A DNA stretch of 64,000 nt from Progne subis subis (GCA_022316685.1 JAKJHU010000230.1:341693-405692); one strand, 5' to 3'; shown: positions 33,077 through 45,771, numbered from the stretch's first letter. Made by a program: numbers and translations. The notes: generated from the letters alone by a model not told the origin.

Positions 33077-35798
33077 GGGTCAGATGTCCCCAAATATTTC
33101 TCAGTCCCTCCTCCTGCGCTTGGATCTGTGTCCTTGGATGTGACAGGATCCTCCCCCAGGTTTGGAATGGAGCAGGGACTGAGAGTGGTGCTGCAGGAAA
33201 TGGTTCCTGCGCCTTTCTTTGGGATCTCAAATTCCAGAGCCACTGGGATCCTACAGGGGGAGGCAGCTGGCAGTGATTCCACCTGGGAATTCCGGAGGAT
33301 TGCACTCCTGGAGATTTTCCTGGGGATTTTTGCAGCTCCATGGACAGGCAGGGTGGATTCCTGGCGGATTTCCAGTCCAGTGTTTTATACTGGAAAATGG
33401 AACATTCAGGAAATCATCCATCAGTAGGAAGTGAGAGGTTGGGTTTTGAGGCAACTTATCAAATCAGCCAGTTCTACTTTACAGCAGCTGTAAAAAAATA
33501 ATCTTTTTTTTTAATTATTTCTACTTCAATAGGACAAAGTTACAAAGAAAATAAAGGACTTTTCCAGATACCTCCCTAAGCTCCTGGATTTACCTTGAAA
33601 TCCTGGAATCTTTTCTCCCTCCCAGCCAATTTCTAATTCTCCCGTGTCCCTTTTGGAGGAGGTTGGTGTGGAGTGGGGCATTGGATAATCCAGAATATTT
33701 CACCTTTCCTTAGTCTTGGCTTATTCTGAATTAATTTAGGAGGCTTCTGTGAGAATTCAAATGATTGTCTGGGGGGGAACATCTTGAATTTTCCAAAGCT
33801 TTTAATTTTTTGCTTGTTTGAGGTTTTACTATTTTTTATTTTTTTAATTTTTTCCTGACTCTTAGAGTTTTAACTGATTTATTTTTCCATACCATACAGT
33901 TAGTTGAAGATTTGGGATGAACACTCAATCCATTGTTTCCTTGGACTTCCTGGCTGGTGAATTATATGAAAATGAATCTAATTAATTATATAAGGATTAA
34001 TGGACTGGGGCTTGGACTTAGCTGGGCTGGTGGAAGGATCCCTGCCCATGGAATGAGCTTGAACTTCCCTCCCAACCCAAACCATTCCATGATTTTCAGG
34101 GCAAAGCTTGTGCAGGTTTTGGTGGTGATTTCAGAGATAGGGAAAGAGTTCAAGCAGAAAACACAAATCCGTAAATCAGCAGGAGGGGTGGTTTGTCCTT
34201 CAAAAAGGGCTTTTTTTCCCTGAGTTCTGGAGCGCTCCAGCATCACCTGGGATATTGTGGATATAAAGTGCATTACAGGCATGTTACAAACTTAACAACG
34301 TCCAAGAGACTTGACAGAGAAAAGGAATTTTCTGGCAATTGCTGTGTAAAACAGATTTCCCCAAGCCTGCCATGGGGGTTTGTGGCTCTCAGCTGTCGCT
34401 GGCAGGAGCAGTTTTACTCTCCTGAAGGCCTCAGATCCTACAAACAATGCAATTATTCCCTCTCAGGAGATTCTGCTCCTTGAGGAGGTGTTAAAATTCA
34501 AGTTTTTTCTCTTAAATGCATCTCTTTGGGCATCCTCCTCCTTTTGTTTTATTTTTTTTTTCTTTTTGATATTGACAGGCTTTGCCTGCAGGTCATTAGG
34601 AAAATTGAGTTTTGGGAATTGGGATTCACCTAAAGAATCAAACTTTTCAATCCCTGATTTACTGAAAAAAATAAAACCGAATTAGCCACTCGTTCGCATT
34701 TATTTTACCCACAGTAGAACACAAATATTTTGGGTTTTAAGCATTTCAGGGGATGATTTGAAAATCGTTAACAATTCATCCTGTGGGTGAATAAAATGTG
34801 ACTGAGGACCAGGTTCCAGGGATGGAAATTTAGGTGAGACTTCGAGCCTGCCTCGCCCCGGCTGTGAAAAACCAGGGGAAGAATGTATTTAAATAAAGAT
34901 TCCCGACCTTCCCCTCCTGCTGGGCAACAGATTCGTGCCAAGTATTTCTTTTACTCGCCGCTACTTGTTATTAACGAGCTGCATTTAAACGGCTTTTAAG
35001 GTGCTTGGCGATTATTTTTTATTTTTTTGGTCCCAGAGGTGTTTCTGCCTGGCACAAACGAAACCAAACCGATTTAAATGAGGTGTGTGCCAACCTTTGG
35101 ATTGCAGGAATGTTCACCTCTGGCTCTGTTTGCTCCTTGAGGTGCTCCAGAACCGCTGAACCCATCTCCAGGCTGGGGCTGGTTGAGGACAGCGGAGCAG
35201 ATTCGGTCGGGGGCAGAGCCCGGAGCAGATTCCAACTGGTTGTAAAGTGATAGTAGCACGCCGGGGGTGGCACTTTGCGGTTCCCTGTTTGCTCTGGCCC
35301 TGCCTCAATCCCACCCTGGGGCCTCTCCCTGGCTCTGGGAAGCGCTGAGGGGCCACCCTTGGGCTTGGAGGGAGGATTTGAGCTGCAGGGGGAGATGATC
35401 CAAAGGCAGCTCCCAAACAACCGGGAAAAAAATACGAGATATAGGAGTCGCACGTTCCTTTGGAGAGGTGATGGCTCCAAGGATTTGCAGATCGGGAATT
35501 GGGGGGTTGGAGGAGGAACTTGGAATTCTGGGGGTTGGAATTTGAGAGTTTTTTGTGGTTTTTAGCACCCCCCCTCCAGTGTTGTTTCCATTCTTATTTT
35601 GGTCTCTGGAGCAGAGGGGATGGAGCTGAGCCTGCTCAGGGTTTTTGGGGACTTTTCCTTCTCCTTGGTTTTGGGATCTGTGGGATTCCCTCTGTTAAAT
35701 CTGCCTGTGACCCGGGAATGTTTTACACCTTTCTCCCCACATTTTTATCATCTCGTTCACTTTATTTTATCGAGCTGCACAGTTGTTTTTTTTTCTAT

Positions 35799-35912
35799 GG
35801 CAGTGCCCAAGGCCAGGTTGGACACTGGAGCTTGGAGCAGCCTGGGACAGTGGAAGGTGTCCCTGGATGAGTTGAAGTTCCCTTCCAACACAAACCATTC
35901 CATGATTTACGA
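35799..35912 (+). mobile_element. CR1 LINE 3' end (short)
   Basis: Sense copy 'atggcagtgcccaaggccag' to 'aaccattccatgattta', truncated after a T-run. Confidence 0.8.
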
Positions 35913-36169
35913 GTTCTCCATCAAAACTCTTGATTATTCATAACAATTTCCACATTCTATTTGCCAGTTTTTCATTGCCTTGTTTTTGGGTTTTTTTTTT
36001 CCTTGCCTTCAAATTTGATTTTGAAAAGATGGCAGTTTTCTTTTGTTATTTGCTTGCTTTGCCTCTTCATCTTTTTGTTTTGCTCTTCACTCCCCGTTGT
36101 CTCCTCAGCCCCCGTGCTCTCTGAAATAGCAAACCCAGGGCTTGCTTTTGTTCTCGCTGAACTGCATTT

Positions 36170-36695
36170 TGGGAATCTATCAGGAATTCTCATCCAGGAA
36201 TTGCATTTTGAGGAGTTTATCAGGAATTATCATCCAGTTTTGGGGAGTTGATCAGGAATTATCATCCAGGAATTGCATTTGGGGAGTTCATCAGGAATTC
36301 TCATCCAGGAATTGTATTTGGGGAGTTCATCAGGAATTGCATTTTGGAATTTTATCAGGAATTCTCATCCAGGAATTGCATTTTGGGGAGTTCATCAGGA
36401 ATTCTCATCCAGGAATTGTATTTGGGGAGTTCATCAGGAATTGCATTTTGGGAATTGATCAGGAATTCTCATCCAGGAATTGCATTTTGAGGAGTTTATC
36501 AGGAATTATCATCCAGTTTTGGGGAGTTGATCAGGAATTCTCACCCAGGAATTGCATTTTGGGGAGTTGATCAGGAATTCTCATCCAGGAATTGCATTTT
36601 GGGGAGTTCATCAGGAATTCTCATCCAGGAATTGCATTTTGGGGAGTTGATCAGGAATTGTCACCCAGGAATTGCATTTGGGGAGTTTATTTTCA
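36170..36695 (+). repeat. 40-bp minisatellite, ~13 units with internal deletions
   Basis: The unit 'aggaattctcatccaggaat' + 'tgcattttggggagttgatc' varies (ttc/tta, att/atc). Several shortened units give a higher-order pattern, and the block at about 36.18-36.25 kb recurs near 36.48-36.53 kb. Confidence 0.95.
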
Positions 36696-36895
36696 CCGGT
36701 GCCTGGGGGATTTTCTGTCGGAGGTGAATTCCAGGGTCCCTGAGGATCAAGGGATGCACAACAGCATCCAAGGGGCTCAGGAGGCAGAAATTCCAGGTGG
36801 CTTTGCCAAAGCACCTGTCCAGGAAAGGCTCTTGCTCCCAGAACCTAAAACAGCAGGAATGGATGGTTATTGAGAGGAATAATTCAATAACTGAC

Positions 36896-37025
36896 CACAG
36901 AATCATGGAATGGATGGGGTTGGAAGGGATCCTGAAGATCATTCAGTTCCAACCCGACACCTTCCTCCCTCCCAGGCTGCTCCAAGCCCCATCCAACCTG
37001 GACATTTCCAGGGACAAGGAATCCA
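36896..37025 (-). mobile_element. CR1 LINE 3' end
   Basis: Antisense copy: 'cacagaatcatggaatggat', 'ttccaacccgacacc', 'ctgctccaagccccatccaa'. Diverged. Confidence 0.75.
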
Positions 37026-39338
37026 CGGCCTCTTTACACACCCCCTTTTTTTGACTCTTGTGGAAACATTTCCACGCAAATTTTTTGCTACGTGTCCAGG
37101 CTTTGCCTCTTCCCACAAAGCAGCTGAGCTTGGGAAGTTGCACAACTCACTTTTAAACCTCCTGCTTGCGGCAGGATGAAATTTTCCGCCTGGATGGGAG
37201 AGGTCGAAGTGCCCTCTGATCACCCCCACCGCCTGGATGCAAGCCTCGGTTTGTGAGGCTGAAATAATGGTTACCTGTCAGAATTGTTCTCCGGAGCGTT
37301 CCCGGGGTTTGGAACAACTCTCTCCCCACCCTTTTACTGAGCACGAATTAACGCCGAGTTAAAGGATTTCATTCTCCGAACGTGTTTGGCCTCGCTGGAG
37401 CCGAGCCTCTTGAAGCTTTCCACGGCTCTTGAAGACCAAACAGGGCAAAACAAAAACAGATGAAAGGAGCTGCAATTTTTCCTTACTCAATCCCCTCCCC
37501 CAAAATAAACTTAACGCCCAACCCGATTTCTTTGTTGCCGTTTGGATTTTAGAACATCTTGAGCCGTTCCGGCAAAAAGGTGTCCTGGCTCTGCAGTGCA
37601 CTCGGATGAGAACAAAAGCAGCAGGAATATTTGTGGATTTATGCACATTTGAAGTGTTTTCTGCTCGATTGATTGTCTCCTTCCACTAGATGGGGCTTTC
37701 TTCATTGATCAGTGGAACCATTGCTCAGCCTTCAAATTATTTTCCCCATCTACGCAGTGGTTGTGACTCAAGGATCAAAGCACTGAAATGTTTAGGATAG
37801 GGGGGTTTTTTTGGGTTTTTTTTCCTTTCCACCTTACCTGTGGAAGTTCACTTGGGAATTTTGGTGCTTTTTAGAGCCAAGCTGGTGGTGTGGGGGCACC
37901 AGAATCCACCAAATCCTTGTGACAAACTCCTTGACTGAGCCTGGTGGCCACTGGGCTTGGTGGGGTGGGAGCCAGCCACCATTTTGGGGAGGGGGTTGAT
38001 TTTAATTTTAATTTATTTTTTTTTTTTTTTACCTCCATTACCTTTGAATTAATGAAACACCTTTAATTAGCCGAACAACAGGTGCCTGTAAATGGAATTC
38101 TGGAAGTGCCATTCCTGGGGCTGTGGATGTATCTCCCCCAAGCTTTCACTGCCATCATCGCTGTGGCACAGTTTGGTCGCTAAAGTCCAACTTTTGGGCT
38201 TGATCTGGTCCTTCCCAGATTTTCAAGGAGCTTCCACTGCCGTGTTTTTGAAAGCTGGAGGCAGCAGCTTTGTGCTTGGTCCTTCTGACACAACCCCCAT
38301 CACGAACTCGCCCCGCCGAGGAGGGGGCAAAGCAAATTCCCCCATTGCCGTGGTCTTAAAAATGAACGTTCAGGTAGCAAAAAAGAATAAAATAAAAAAT
38401 TATTTTTGTGGAATTACCTTAGTGAGGACAACGTGGAGCTCCTCCTGCACCTGCCGTGGTTTCCTCTGGGTGTTTCCTGCTCCTTTCAGCTCTGCTGTTC
38501 CTCAGAACATCTTCTTTCCCTTGGATCTTCCACCTCAACACAGGGAAATATTTTGGGGCCAAACCCGTGGGACCCCGCAGCCTCTCCAAACCCATCGTAT
38601 CTTCATTGTTCCCCTTGGCTCGGAGTTGTATTCCAGGAGGATTTCAGAGGGAGTTTTCACCCCGGTTCCTTGAAGTCCTGCCCTGTTTGAGCATCCTTAG
38701 GACTCAGGGTTCAAACTATTTCTGCCTTGAATACTGGTAAATTTGAGAAATGAAACCTGGCTCTTCTTTTTTATTATTTCCCTCATATGCAAAGGCACAT
38801 CCTCTTTTATTTGAGACCATCTTATATTTTATTTTATTTTTTTTCCTTGAGTTAATGCATTGTTTTAATGTGTTCCAGTCTGCTCCCCTGCATTTAAATC
38901 ATCCCTGTGTTTGCAGTCAAGCAAGAGGACAAAAATAACTGTGGGCTCATCGTGAATCAGTGGAATTTTCCTGCATTTCTCCCCTGGTGACTCCTAGAGA
39001 GCACAAATGCTTTTTGCATTTCTGTTTGCAAGGACGAGGTGGTTCCCCTGCTGCATTCCTGTATTTTTCCCTGGCTTTGTCTGGCTGGGATTTGGGGTCG
39101 TTTGCTCCACAAGGAGCAGCGTTTGTGGGGTCACAGTGAAGGTTTGGGGGTTTGAACACCCCCGTGGCCTCCTGCCAGCTGATTTCAGTGCAGGAGATTT
39201 CAGGGAAAGGGGTTCAGACCTCCTCGGGGATTTCATTGTCCATTGTGTTTCTCATTGTTTTTCCAGCCCTTCTTTTCTTTCCTGAAGAAATCCAATTTTA
39301 CATATATATATATTTTTTTCCTACGCCGCTCATTTCTC

Positions 39339-39341
<3 letters not shown>

Positions 39342-39394
<53 letters not shown>
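39342..39394 (+). repeat. (CT)n microsatellite
   Basis: About 26 CT dinucleotides with one G interruption. A short (TA)n tract precedes it at 39301-39312. Confidence 0.95.
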
Positions 39395-39675
39395 TTTTTA
39401 TTGTTGTGGTGGCAGAGGGAAACGATCTCGCTCACGCTGGAGCGAGGTGGTTGTTTTTGAAAGCCCACGTTGTTTCCCAGCGCCTGCAGTTTTGATAAAA
39501 CACCTTTTTTTTCCCTGCGAGGAGTCAGAAAGATCTGCTGGAACAGCTCATCCTCCCTTCCCTCCCCCCCCAGCTCCTCCTTGGCTTATCAACAGTGCGT
39601 CAGTGGAAATTTCCACCCTTCGCTAATGGCAGAGAAAGCGCAAAGTTGCGAAGCAGCCTTTGGAGGGAGGGAGGG

Positions 39676-39721
39676 GAAAAAAAAAAAAAAATATATATAT
39701 ATAAAAAACCCAAAACAAAAC

Positions 39722-39779
<58 letters not shown>
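39676..39779 (+). repeat. A-rich tract with (TA)n and a 53-bp A-run
   Basis: An A-run, a short TA run, then A from 39727 to 39779. Length in the assembly may be unreliable. Confidence 0.9.
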
Positions 39780-39780
<1 letters not shown>

Positions 39781-40934
39781 AACGCTCTGAGCAGCACAAT
39801 GCAAAGCAGCAGATGAGAGCCGGGCAGAAACGGAATTAAATTCTGCATGAGGAGCGGGGATGGCGATGGGATCAGTGCGAGGGAAGGGGGCAGGAATCGC
39901 CAGCTGGAATTCCTGCCCCCATCCTCCTTCCTGGGAGGTGAGAGGGTTTGGAAGGCCGCTTCCCAAGGAGGAAGAGTCCAAGTGTCATCTGCTAAATTCA
40001 CCAGTGAGCTGTAATGGCTTTCCCAGAGAATCCCACGTTCAGGGGGGTGCATCCTTACATCCTGCACTTCCAGAACATTCTCCAGGCTGGAAAATGGTGC
40101 CTGTCCCTAAAACCCCCAACCCTGGTGGCACCTCTGCATTCCGGAGCCCTCAGCCCAGTGGCCCCAAAAGCCAAACATTGTCGTCATCGCTGTGAGGATT
40201 TGCGAGGGAGAGCGAGCCCAGCAGGATTCCTCCAAATCCCTGGGGAGAGCGATTCCTGTGGCTCAGGCGCCCTGGAACGCCGAGCTGGCACGGGCTGGCA
40301 CGGCTCCCTTGACTTCAGGGACACCCAGGCACAGCCCATTCCAGCTGGGCACCTCTCCTGGAGAACCCTGCCTCGGGATTCGGGTTTTAACTTGGGGTAT
40401 TCTTAACCATCCTACCCTTCCCATAAAGAATTCCAGACGTTCTGGAAGGGATTTGGGGATGAGCTGAGGCTGTTACGTGGATGCTGGTGTGAGGTCAGGG
40501 TGGTGGCTGAGGAGAAGTGTCGTTCCCATGTTTTCCAGGGGTGGATTCTGCAATCCAGCAGCGCTGCCTGGGTCATTCCTGGCCCCACTGGGGCTCTTGG
40601 GGTGCAATGTTTGGGATGTGGTGCAAAAAAATGATCCCGGTGCAGCCTGAAGGACACGAGCAGGGCTTGGGCACGGCCCCACCTCCGGCATTTTCAGATT
40701 CCCAGTTCCCTTCTGCTCTTGAGGACTTTCCCTCCAGGATCACCTTTGTCAGCATGGGATGCTCCTGCTGTAGTTGACTTGGGAAGAATCCAAAATTCCT
40801 GCAAAGTTCTCTCTGTTTGGAAGTGAAACTTGGGATGTTTGATCCTGCTTGGATAAGGTGCCTCCGTTCAAGGCGTGTCACTTTTGGGTTGTTCCGGGCT
40901 CCATGGAGAGCTGGGCTTGGAGAATTGTGGGATT

Positions 40935-41125
40935 CTGGAATGGTTTGGATTGGAAGAAAGCTTAAAACCCATCCATGGAATGGTTTGGGGTGGCAGGGAC
41001 ACCTCCCACTGTCCCAGTGTCCAACCTGGCCTTGGGCACTGCCAGGGATCCAGGGGCAGCCGCAGCTGCTCTGGGCACCCTGTGCCAGGGCCTCAGCACC
41101 CTGCCAGGGAACAACTCCTGATTCC
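40935..41125 (-). mobile_element. CR1 LINE 3' end
   Basis: Antisense copy 'ctggaatggtttggattgga' with a tandem re-start of the terminus (a second 'ggaatggtttggggtgg' at 40978), then the common core to 'gccagggaacaactcctgat'. Confidence 0.8.
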
Positions 41126-41247
41126 CAATCTCCCATCCACCTCTTCTCCTGTGAAATATTATGAAATGAACCAGCACTGCCAATAAAACTAGAACCAGAA
41201 CTTTTTCATCACTTTCTCTGGTTTGGAGAGACAATTTCCAAGGGCTG

Positions 41248-41325
41248 GAAGGACAGGACACAGGGAATGGCTTCCCAGTGCTCGAGGGCAGGGCTGGATG
41301 GGAGATTGGGAATCAGGAATTGATG
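41248..41325 (+). mobile_element. CR1 LINE fragment
   Basis: Sense segment 'gacaggacacagggaatggc' to 'tgggaatcaggaattg'. It is opposite in orientation to its neighbour at 40935. Confidence 0.65.
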
Positions 41326-41574
41326 CACAGGGTCTGTTGTGTCCCCTGAGCAGGAGACACCCCTTTGCTCCCTCGGTGTTGCTGGAGCTGGAAAAACCTC
41401 CTGGAAAACTCCAGCCGAGCTCCTGAGGAAGGTGCAGATCTTCAGGAAAGGGATTTATTGCAGAAGTCACTTTGGTTATTGAGACATCAGTGGGGAGCCA
41501 CGTTCAGCTTCCTGCAGGGTGGTGGTGGCTGTTTCCAAATCCTGGATGTCAGGAGAGCTGTGGGGACACCAAAG

Positions 41575-41875
41575 GTTCCCTGGGGAACTGAGACCTGGCA
41601 CAGGGACAGCACCCAGGGAGCGTCTGGAGCTGTGCCATGCAGGGATTGAGGTTGGATTTTAGGGAAAGGTTCTTCCCCAGAGGGTGCTGGCACTGCCCAG
41701 GCTCCCCAGGGAATGGGCACGGCCCCGAGGCTGCCAGAGCTCCAGGAGCCTTTGGACAGCGCTGCCAGGGATGCACGGGCTGGGATTGTTGGGGGTCTGG
41801 GCAGGGACAGGAGCTGGATCCATGATCCCTGTGGGTTTATTCCAGCTCAGGACATTCCACGGTTCAGTCCCACCA
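41575..41875 (+). mobile_element. CR1 LINE 3' copy (second subfamily)
   Basis: Sense copy: 'gttccctggggaactgagac', 'gaggttggattttagggaaa', 'ggcacggccccgaggctgcc', terminus 'cattccacggttc'. It is a close relative, in inverted orientation, of 57176-57408. Confidence 0.8.
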
Positions 41876-42214
41876 AGGTCAGCACTGCTGGATGCTCCTC
41901 AAGCTCCAGCAGGTTGAGGATTTAAGCCGTGTTCACATCGAAGATGTGATTTGGGATAAATCCACCTCTTAGTTTTGTTTTTTTTTTAATATTTATTTTT
42001 CACATCTCCATTCAGCTCTGAGGCAGAGCAGGAAGGAATCTGTGTGTGAATGAGCTTGAAATGTCAGCTTTGGCTGACTGCCAAAAACCTGTCAGGAATT
42101 GGAGGAAGGAGCTGCTCTTGCCATCCTACCTCAGTCTTTAAAATTGTCCAAGTCAGGACGTGGGAGTGAATGGAAGAGCAAAAAGCAAAATCCTCGATTT
42201 CCTTGGGTCAGCAG

Positions 42215-42345
42215 TGCTGGACAGAGCTCCAGGAGTGTTGGGACAACATTCCCAGGGAGAAACTGGCGTTGTTGGGTGTCTGTGCAGGGCCTGGATGATC
42301 CTGTGGGACGTTTTCCAGCTCAGGATATTCCATGATTCCAACAGA
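42215..42345 (+). mobile_element. CR1 LINE 3' end (second subfamily)
   Basis: Sense copy 'ctggacagagctccaggagt' to 'caggatattccatgattcc'. Confidence 0.75.
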
Positions 42346-42423
42346 GCTCAACTGAACTTTTCATCACTGAAATCAAGCTAACATCGAGCTTTTCTTTGAA
42401 ACAATCCAGGCACCAAAATGCAA

Positions 42424-42497
42424 GAAAAAAAAAAAAAAACAACAAAACAAAACAAAAAAAAAAACCCAAAAAACCTCACAAACTTAAAAGGGCTCTC

Positions 42498-42539
<42 letters not shown>

Positions 42540-42586
42540 CAGGAGCAGAAAAAACTTAAGAACTCTCATTTAAAAAAAAAAAAAAA
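42424..42586 (+). repeat. A-rich duplicated segment
   Basis: Two copies of 'aactctcatt'-type sequence, each followed by an A-run (42501-42534 and 42572-42586), after an (AAAAC)-like stretch. It leads straight into the 47-bp minisatellite. Confidence 0.8.
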
Positions 42587-42597
42587 TTCCTTGATTT

Positions 42598-43890
42598 GCC
42601 ACCCAGGTATTTTGGTTCATTTGGTTCCAGCTCAGGTATTTTGGTTTATTTGGTTCCAGCCCAGATATTTTGGTTTATCTGGTTCATTTGATTCATTTCA
42701 GTTCCGGCCCAGATATTTTGGTTTATCTGGTTCCATGCCAAGTATTTTGGCTCATTTGGTTCCAACTCAGGTATTTTTGTTTGGTCCCAGCCCAGGTATT
42801 TTGGTTCATTTGATTCATTTGGTTCCATCCCAGGTATTTTGGTTTGTCTGGTTCCAGCCCAGATATTTTGTTTCATTTGGTCCCAGCCCAGGTATTTTGG
42901 TTCATTTGGTTTATCTGGTTCCATCCCAGGTATTTTGGCTCATTTGATCCCAGCTCAGGTTTTTTGGCTCATTTGGTTTATCTGGTTCATTTGATTCATT
43001 TGGTTTTATCTAGGTTCATTTGGCTCATTTGGTTTATTTGGTCCCAGCTCAGGTATTCTGGTTCATTTGGTTCATTTGGTCCCAGCCCAGGTATTTTGGT
43101 TTATTTGGTTTATCTGGTTCATTTGGTTCCAGCTCAGGTATTTTGGTTCATCTGGTTCATTTGGTTTATTTGATCCCAGCTCAGGTATTTTTGTTCATTT
43201 GGTTCATTTGGTTTTTCTGGTTCAGCCCAGGTATTTTGGCTCATTTGGTCCCAGCTCAGGTTTTTTGGCTCATTTGGTTTATTTGGTTTATCTGGTTCAT
43301 TTGGTTCATTTGGTTCCAGCTCAGGTATTTTGGTTTATTTCATTTATCTAGTCCCAGCTCAGGTATTTTGGCTCATTTGGTTCCATCTCAGGTATTTTGG
43401 TTTGTTTTGTTTATCTGGTTCATTTGGTTTATCTGGTCCCAGCTCAGATACTTTGGCTCATTTGGTTTATTTGGTTTATCTGGTCCCAGCTCCGATACTT
43501 TGGCTCATTTGGTTCATTTGGTTTATTTGGTCCCAGCTCAGGTTTTTTGGCTCATTTGGTTTATCTGGTTCATTTGGTTCATTTGGTTCCAGCTCAGGTA
43601 TTTGGGTTTATTTCGTTTATCTGGTTCATTTGGTTTATCTGGTCCCAGCTCAGATACTTTGGCTCATTTGGTTCATTTGGTTTATCTGGTCCCAGCTCAG
43701 ATACTTTGGCTCATTTGGTTTATTTGGTTTATCTGGTCCCAGCTCAGATACTTTGGCTCATTTGGTTCATTTGGTTTATCTGGTCCCAGCTCAGATACTT
43801 TGGCTCATTTGGTTTATTTGGTTTATCTGGTCCCAGCTCAGATACTTTGGCTCATTTGGTTTATTTGGTTTATCTGGTCCCATCCCAGAC
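42598..43890 (+). repeat. 47-bp minisatellite abutting MRPS6 exon 3 (~1.3 kb)
   Basis: The main unit is 47 bp (CAGATAC at 43698 recurs at 43745): 'tttggctcatttggtttatt' + 'tggtttatctggtcccagct' + 'cagatac'. Units in the first half vary more and include ones shortened or lengthened by 9-10 bp TTTGGTTCA-type steps. All three forward frames stay open because 47 is not a multiple of 3 and no unit has a stop. Each unit has a T-rich tract followed by CCCAG and CTCAG, so it resembles a 3' splice site. The array decays about 40 bp before the true exon 3 acceptor. Confidence 0.97.
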
Positions 43891-43923
43891 ATTTTGGCTC
43901 ATTCGGTGTGTTTCTCCTTGCAG

Positions 43924-44104
43924 GTATTTTCTGATAGACTTAGAGGCCCCCCCTTCCATCGTGTCCCCCATGATGGATCATTTGGGACGGGACATTGATG
44001 TCATCAGGAGGGCTTTTGTCAAACACCCCGTGGCCAAGGCAGAAGAGTGCAGCGGCATCGTCCCCGTCAGCCCCGAGGAGAAACTCTCTGCCAAGAAAAA
44101 ATGA
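43924..44104 (+). CDS. MRPS6: MRPS6 exon 3 (terminal coding exon)
   Basis: The acceptor TTTCTCCTTGCAG|GTATTTTC is strong. Joined in phase 2 to exon 2 it restores RGG-Y-F-L, then DHLGRDIDVIRRAFVKHP and the tail EECSGIVPVSPEEKLSAKKK, matching the C-terminal half of MRPS6. With an expected ~15-residue exon 1 the whole protein would be about 121 residues; the human protein has 125. The stop TGA is at 44102-44104. The terminal lysine-rich tail is a little shorter than in mammals. The exon lies directly downstream of the minisatellite. Confidence 0.95.
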
Positions 44105-44595
44105 AAATCCCAAATGTTTGAAACCCTTTTTTAACCCTTTTTTTAAAATTGCTGCTGTGGAAAAGAATTGTGATAACAACCTGTCCATCAAAAAAAGAAA
44201 AAAAAAAATCACTTTTGGCTACGGGATGTGTGTGGTCTGTCGCAGTGTCTTCATCATTGTAACAGCTGAGGTTTCTTTTTGTTTAAAATAATTGGGGTAG
44301 TTTTAATCTGGGCGCTTATCTTGCTGTTGGACAACTCTGCAAATTGATTTGCTTTTCTCTCGGAGCATTACATTGATAATGAAGATTTCTCCAGCAGCAG
44401 GATGCTATAAATAGCATTTTTTTTTTTTTTTTTCAGAGATTACTCCAGAATATGGATATTTACACGAGAGATTAAGGAGCCTGCAGTGTAAATATAGAAA
44501 TTTAAGACGTGATTTGGTGGGGGTTTGTTTTGAGGGGGAAAAAAAAAAAAAAAAAAAAAAAAAGGCAATAAAAGAGTGGTTAAAAACAAAACCTG
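44105..44595 (+). other. MRPS6: MRPS6 3'UTR
   Basis: A short 3'UTR with several A- and T-runs (44421-44433, 44540-44563), ending just after the AATAAA at 44567. No other coding frame. Confidence 0.7.
44567..44572 (+). terminator. MRPS6: MRPS6 poly(A) signal AATAAA
   Basis: AATAAA directly after a long A-run and before a T-rich downstream element (44598-44616). Confidence 0.65.
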
Positions 44596-45144
44596 ACTCT
44601 TTTTTTCTTTTTTTAAGTATTAAAAAATCCCAAAACTTTCACTGCCAAAAGCCACCTCATGGTCCTCAAGGTAAATAATGTTCAAACCACAGGTAAAAAA
44701 ATCCTTTTTAGGTAAGGCCAGAGAATTCCAGGTGGGAATTAGAGACTCCCAAAGTTTTTGTAGGAGCAGGAAAATCAAAGTTGCTTCGTTTTGCCATCGG
44801 GTGGACGTTTCAAACTGGGAAAAACCTCAGGATAAAGTGTTCAAGTGTCTTTTTTCACTTTCTTTTGTTGAAAACAGGAGGAAAATCAGTGATATTATTG
44901 TTACATATAAAGACCTCCTGCTCTCTGATGTAAATCCGGTGGTTGGATCATTGATGGGGGGGAAATTGTGCTTTTTTTAATTTTTCCCTTGGATGTGAAA
45001 TTTTGGGGAAGAAAAGAAACCAGTTCTTCTGAATATCTCTTTTTTGTTGTTGTTGCATTAAAAAAAAAGAATAACATTTTATTTTTCTCTACGTCTTATT
45101 TTAAGAGTTATGAATGTCTGGATTCTTGGGGTTTGTTTGGGGAC

Positions 45145-45178
<34 letters not shown>

Positions 45179-45771
45179 TTGTTTTTCTTCTTTTCTTTTT
45201 ATTCTCTTTCTTTTCCTGGAAAAATCATTGGAATAACAGAAGGAATGCACTACACACTCCCTTGAGGCTGAATTTGTGTTAGAGGTGCTTTTATTGTTGT
45301 GGTCGCTGCCTGCTCCAGGCAGAGCTTTCCTTATCCGTGATTTTTTTCCTTTTGGGACAGACCTTGCTCCCACTCAGGGATGAGCTCAGCCAGGAGGAGG
45401 ATTTGGGAATCCTCAGCCATGGGTTTGGGAATCGTGCCCCAGGTTTGGCTCCCTGAGCTGCCCTCGCTGCTGAAAATTCACGTTTTTGGTGTAGGAAGTG
45501 CCGGCTGCAAGAACGTGCCTTACTCAGGGGTTTCTCCAAAGGTTTCCTTAAACAGAGAGTGGACAGAAAGCCTGGGGTTTAAAGGGATTTTGTTTCTGAC
45601 CTGGAATTTGGGTGCTGGGTTTGGATTGAGTAGGAAGGAGAAGAGCAAAGGTTTCAACCCCACTACACAAAGCTCAGCAGAGGCTGGAAACGTAAACATC
45701 TCGGTGATTTTGTCCATTTTTCAGTTTGCTTGGTGTAGTTTCAAATTTTCCATTTCTCCCAATTTCACGGT

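Larger units (their letters stand above)
30334..43923 (+). other. MRPS6 intron 2
   Basis: A 13.6-kb intron with no credible coding frame. CR1 copies, minisatellites and simple repeats are listed separately. Apparently unique stretches (33.1-35.8, 37.05-39.3, 39.8-40.9 kb) show no gene. The parts at about 34.8-35.25 and 37.05-37.65 kb have more CpG than their surroundings and could be conserved noncoding sequence, but nothing specific is visible. Confidence 0.7.

Noticed and set aside
43020..44104. Hydrophobic 'membrane protein' frames across the 47-bp minisatellite
   Set aside because: All three frames are open only because of the repeat; there is no ATG in the array. The in-frame link to MRPS6 exon 3 is reported as a splicing question, not a gene.
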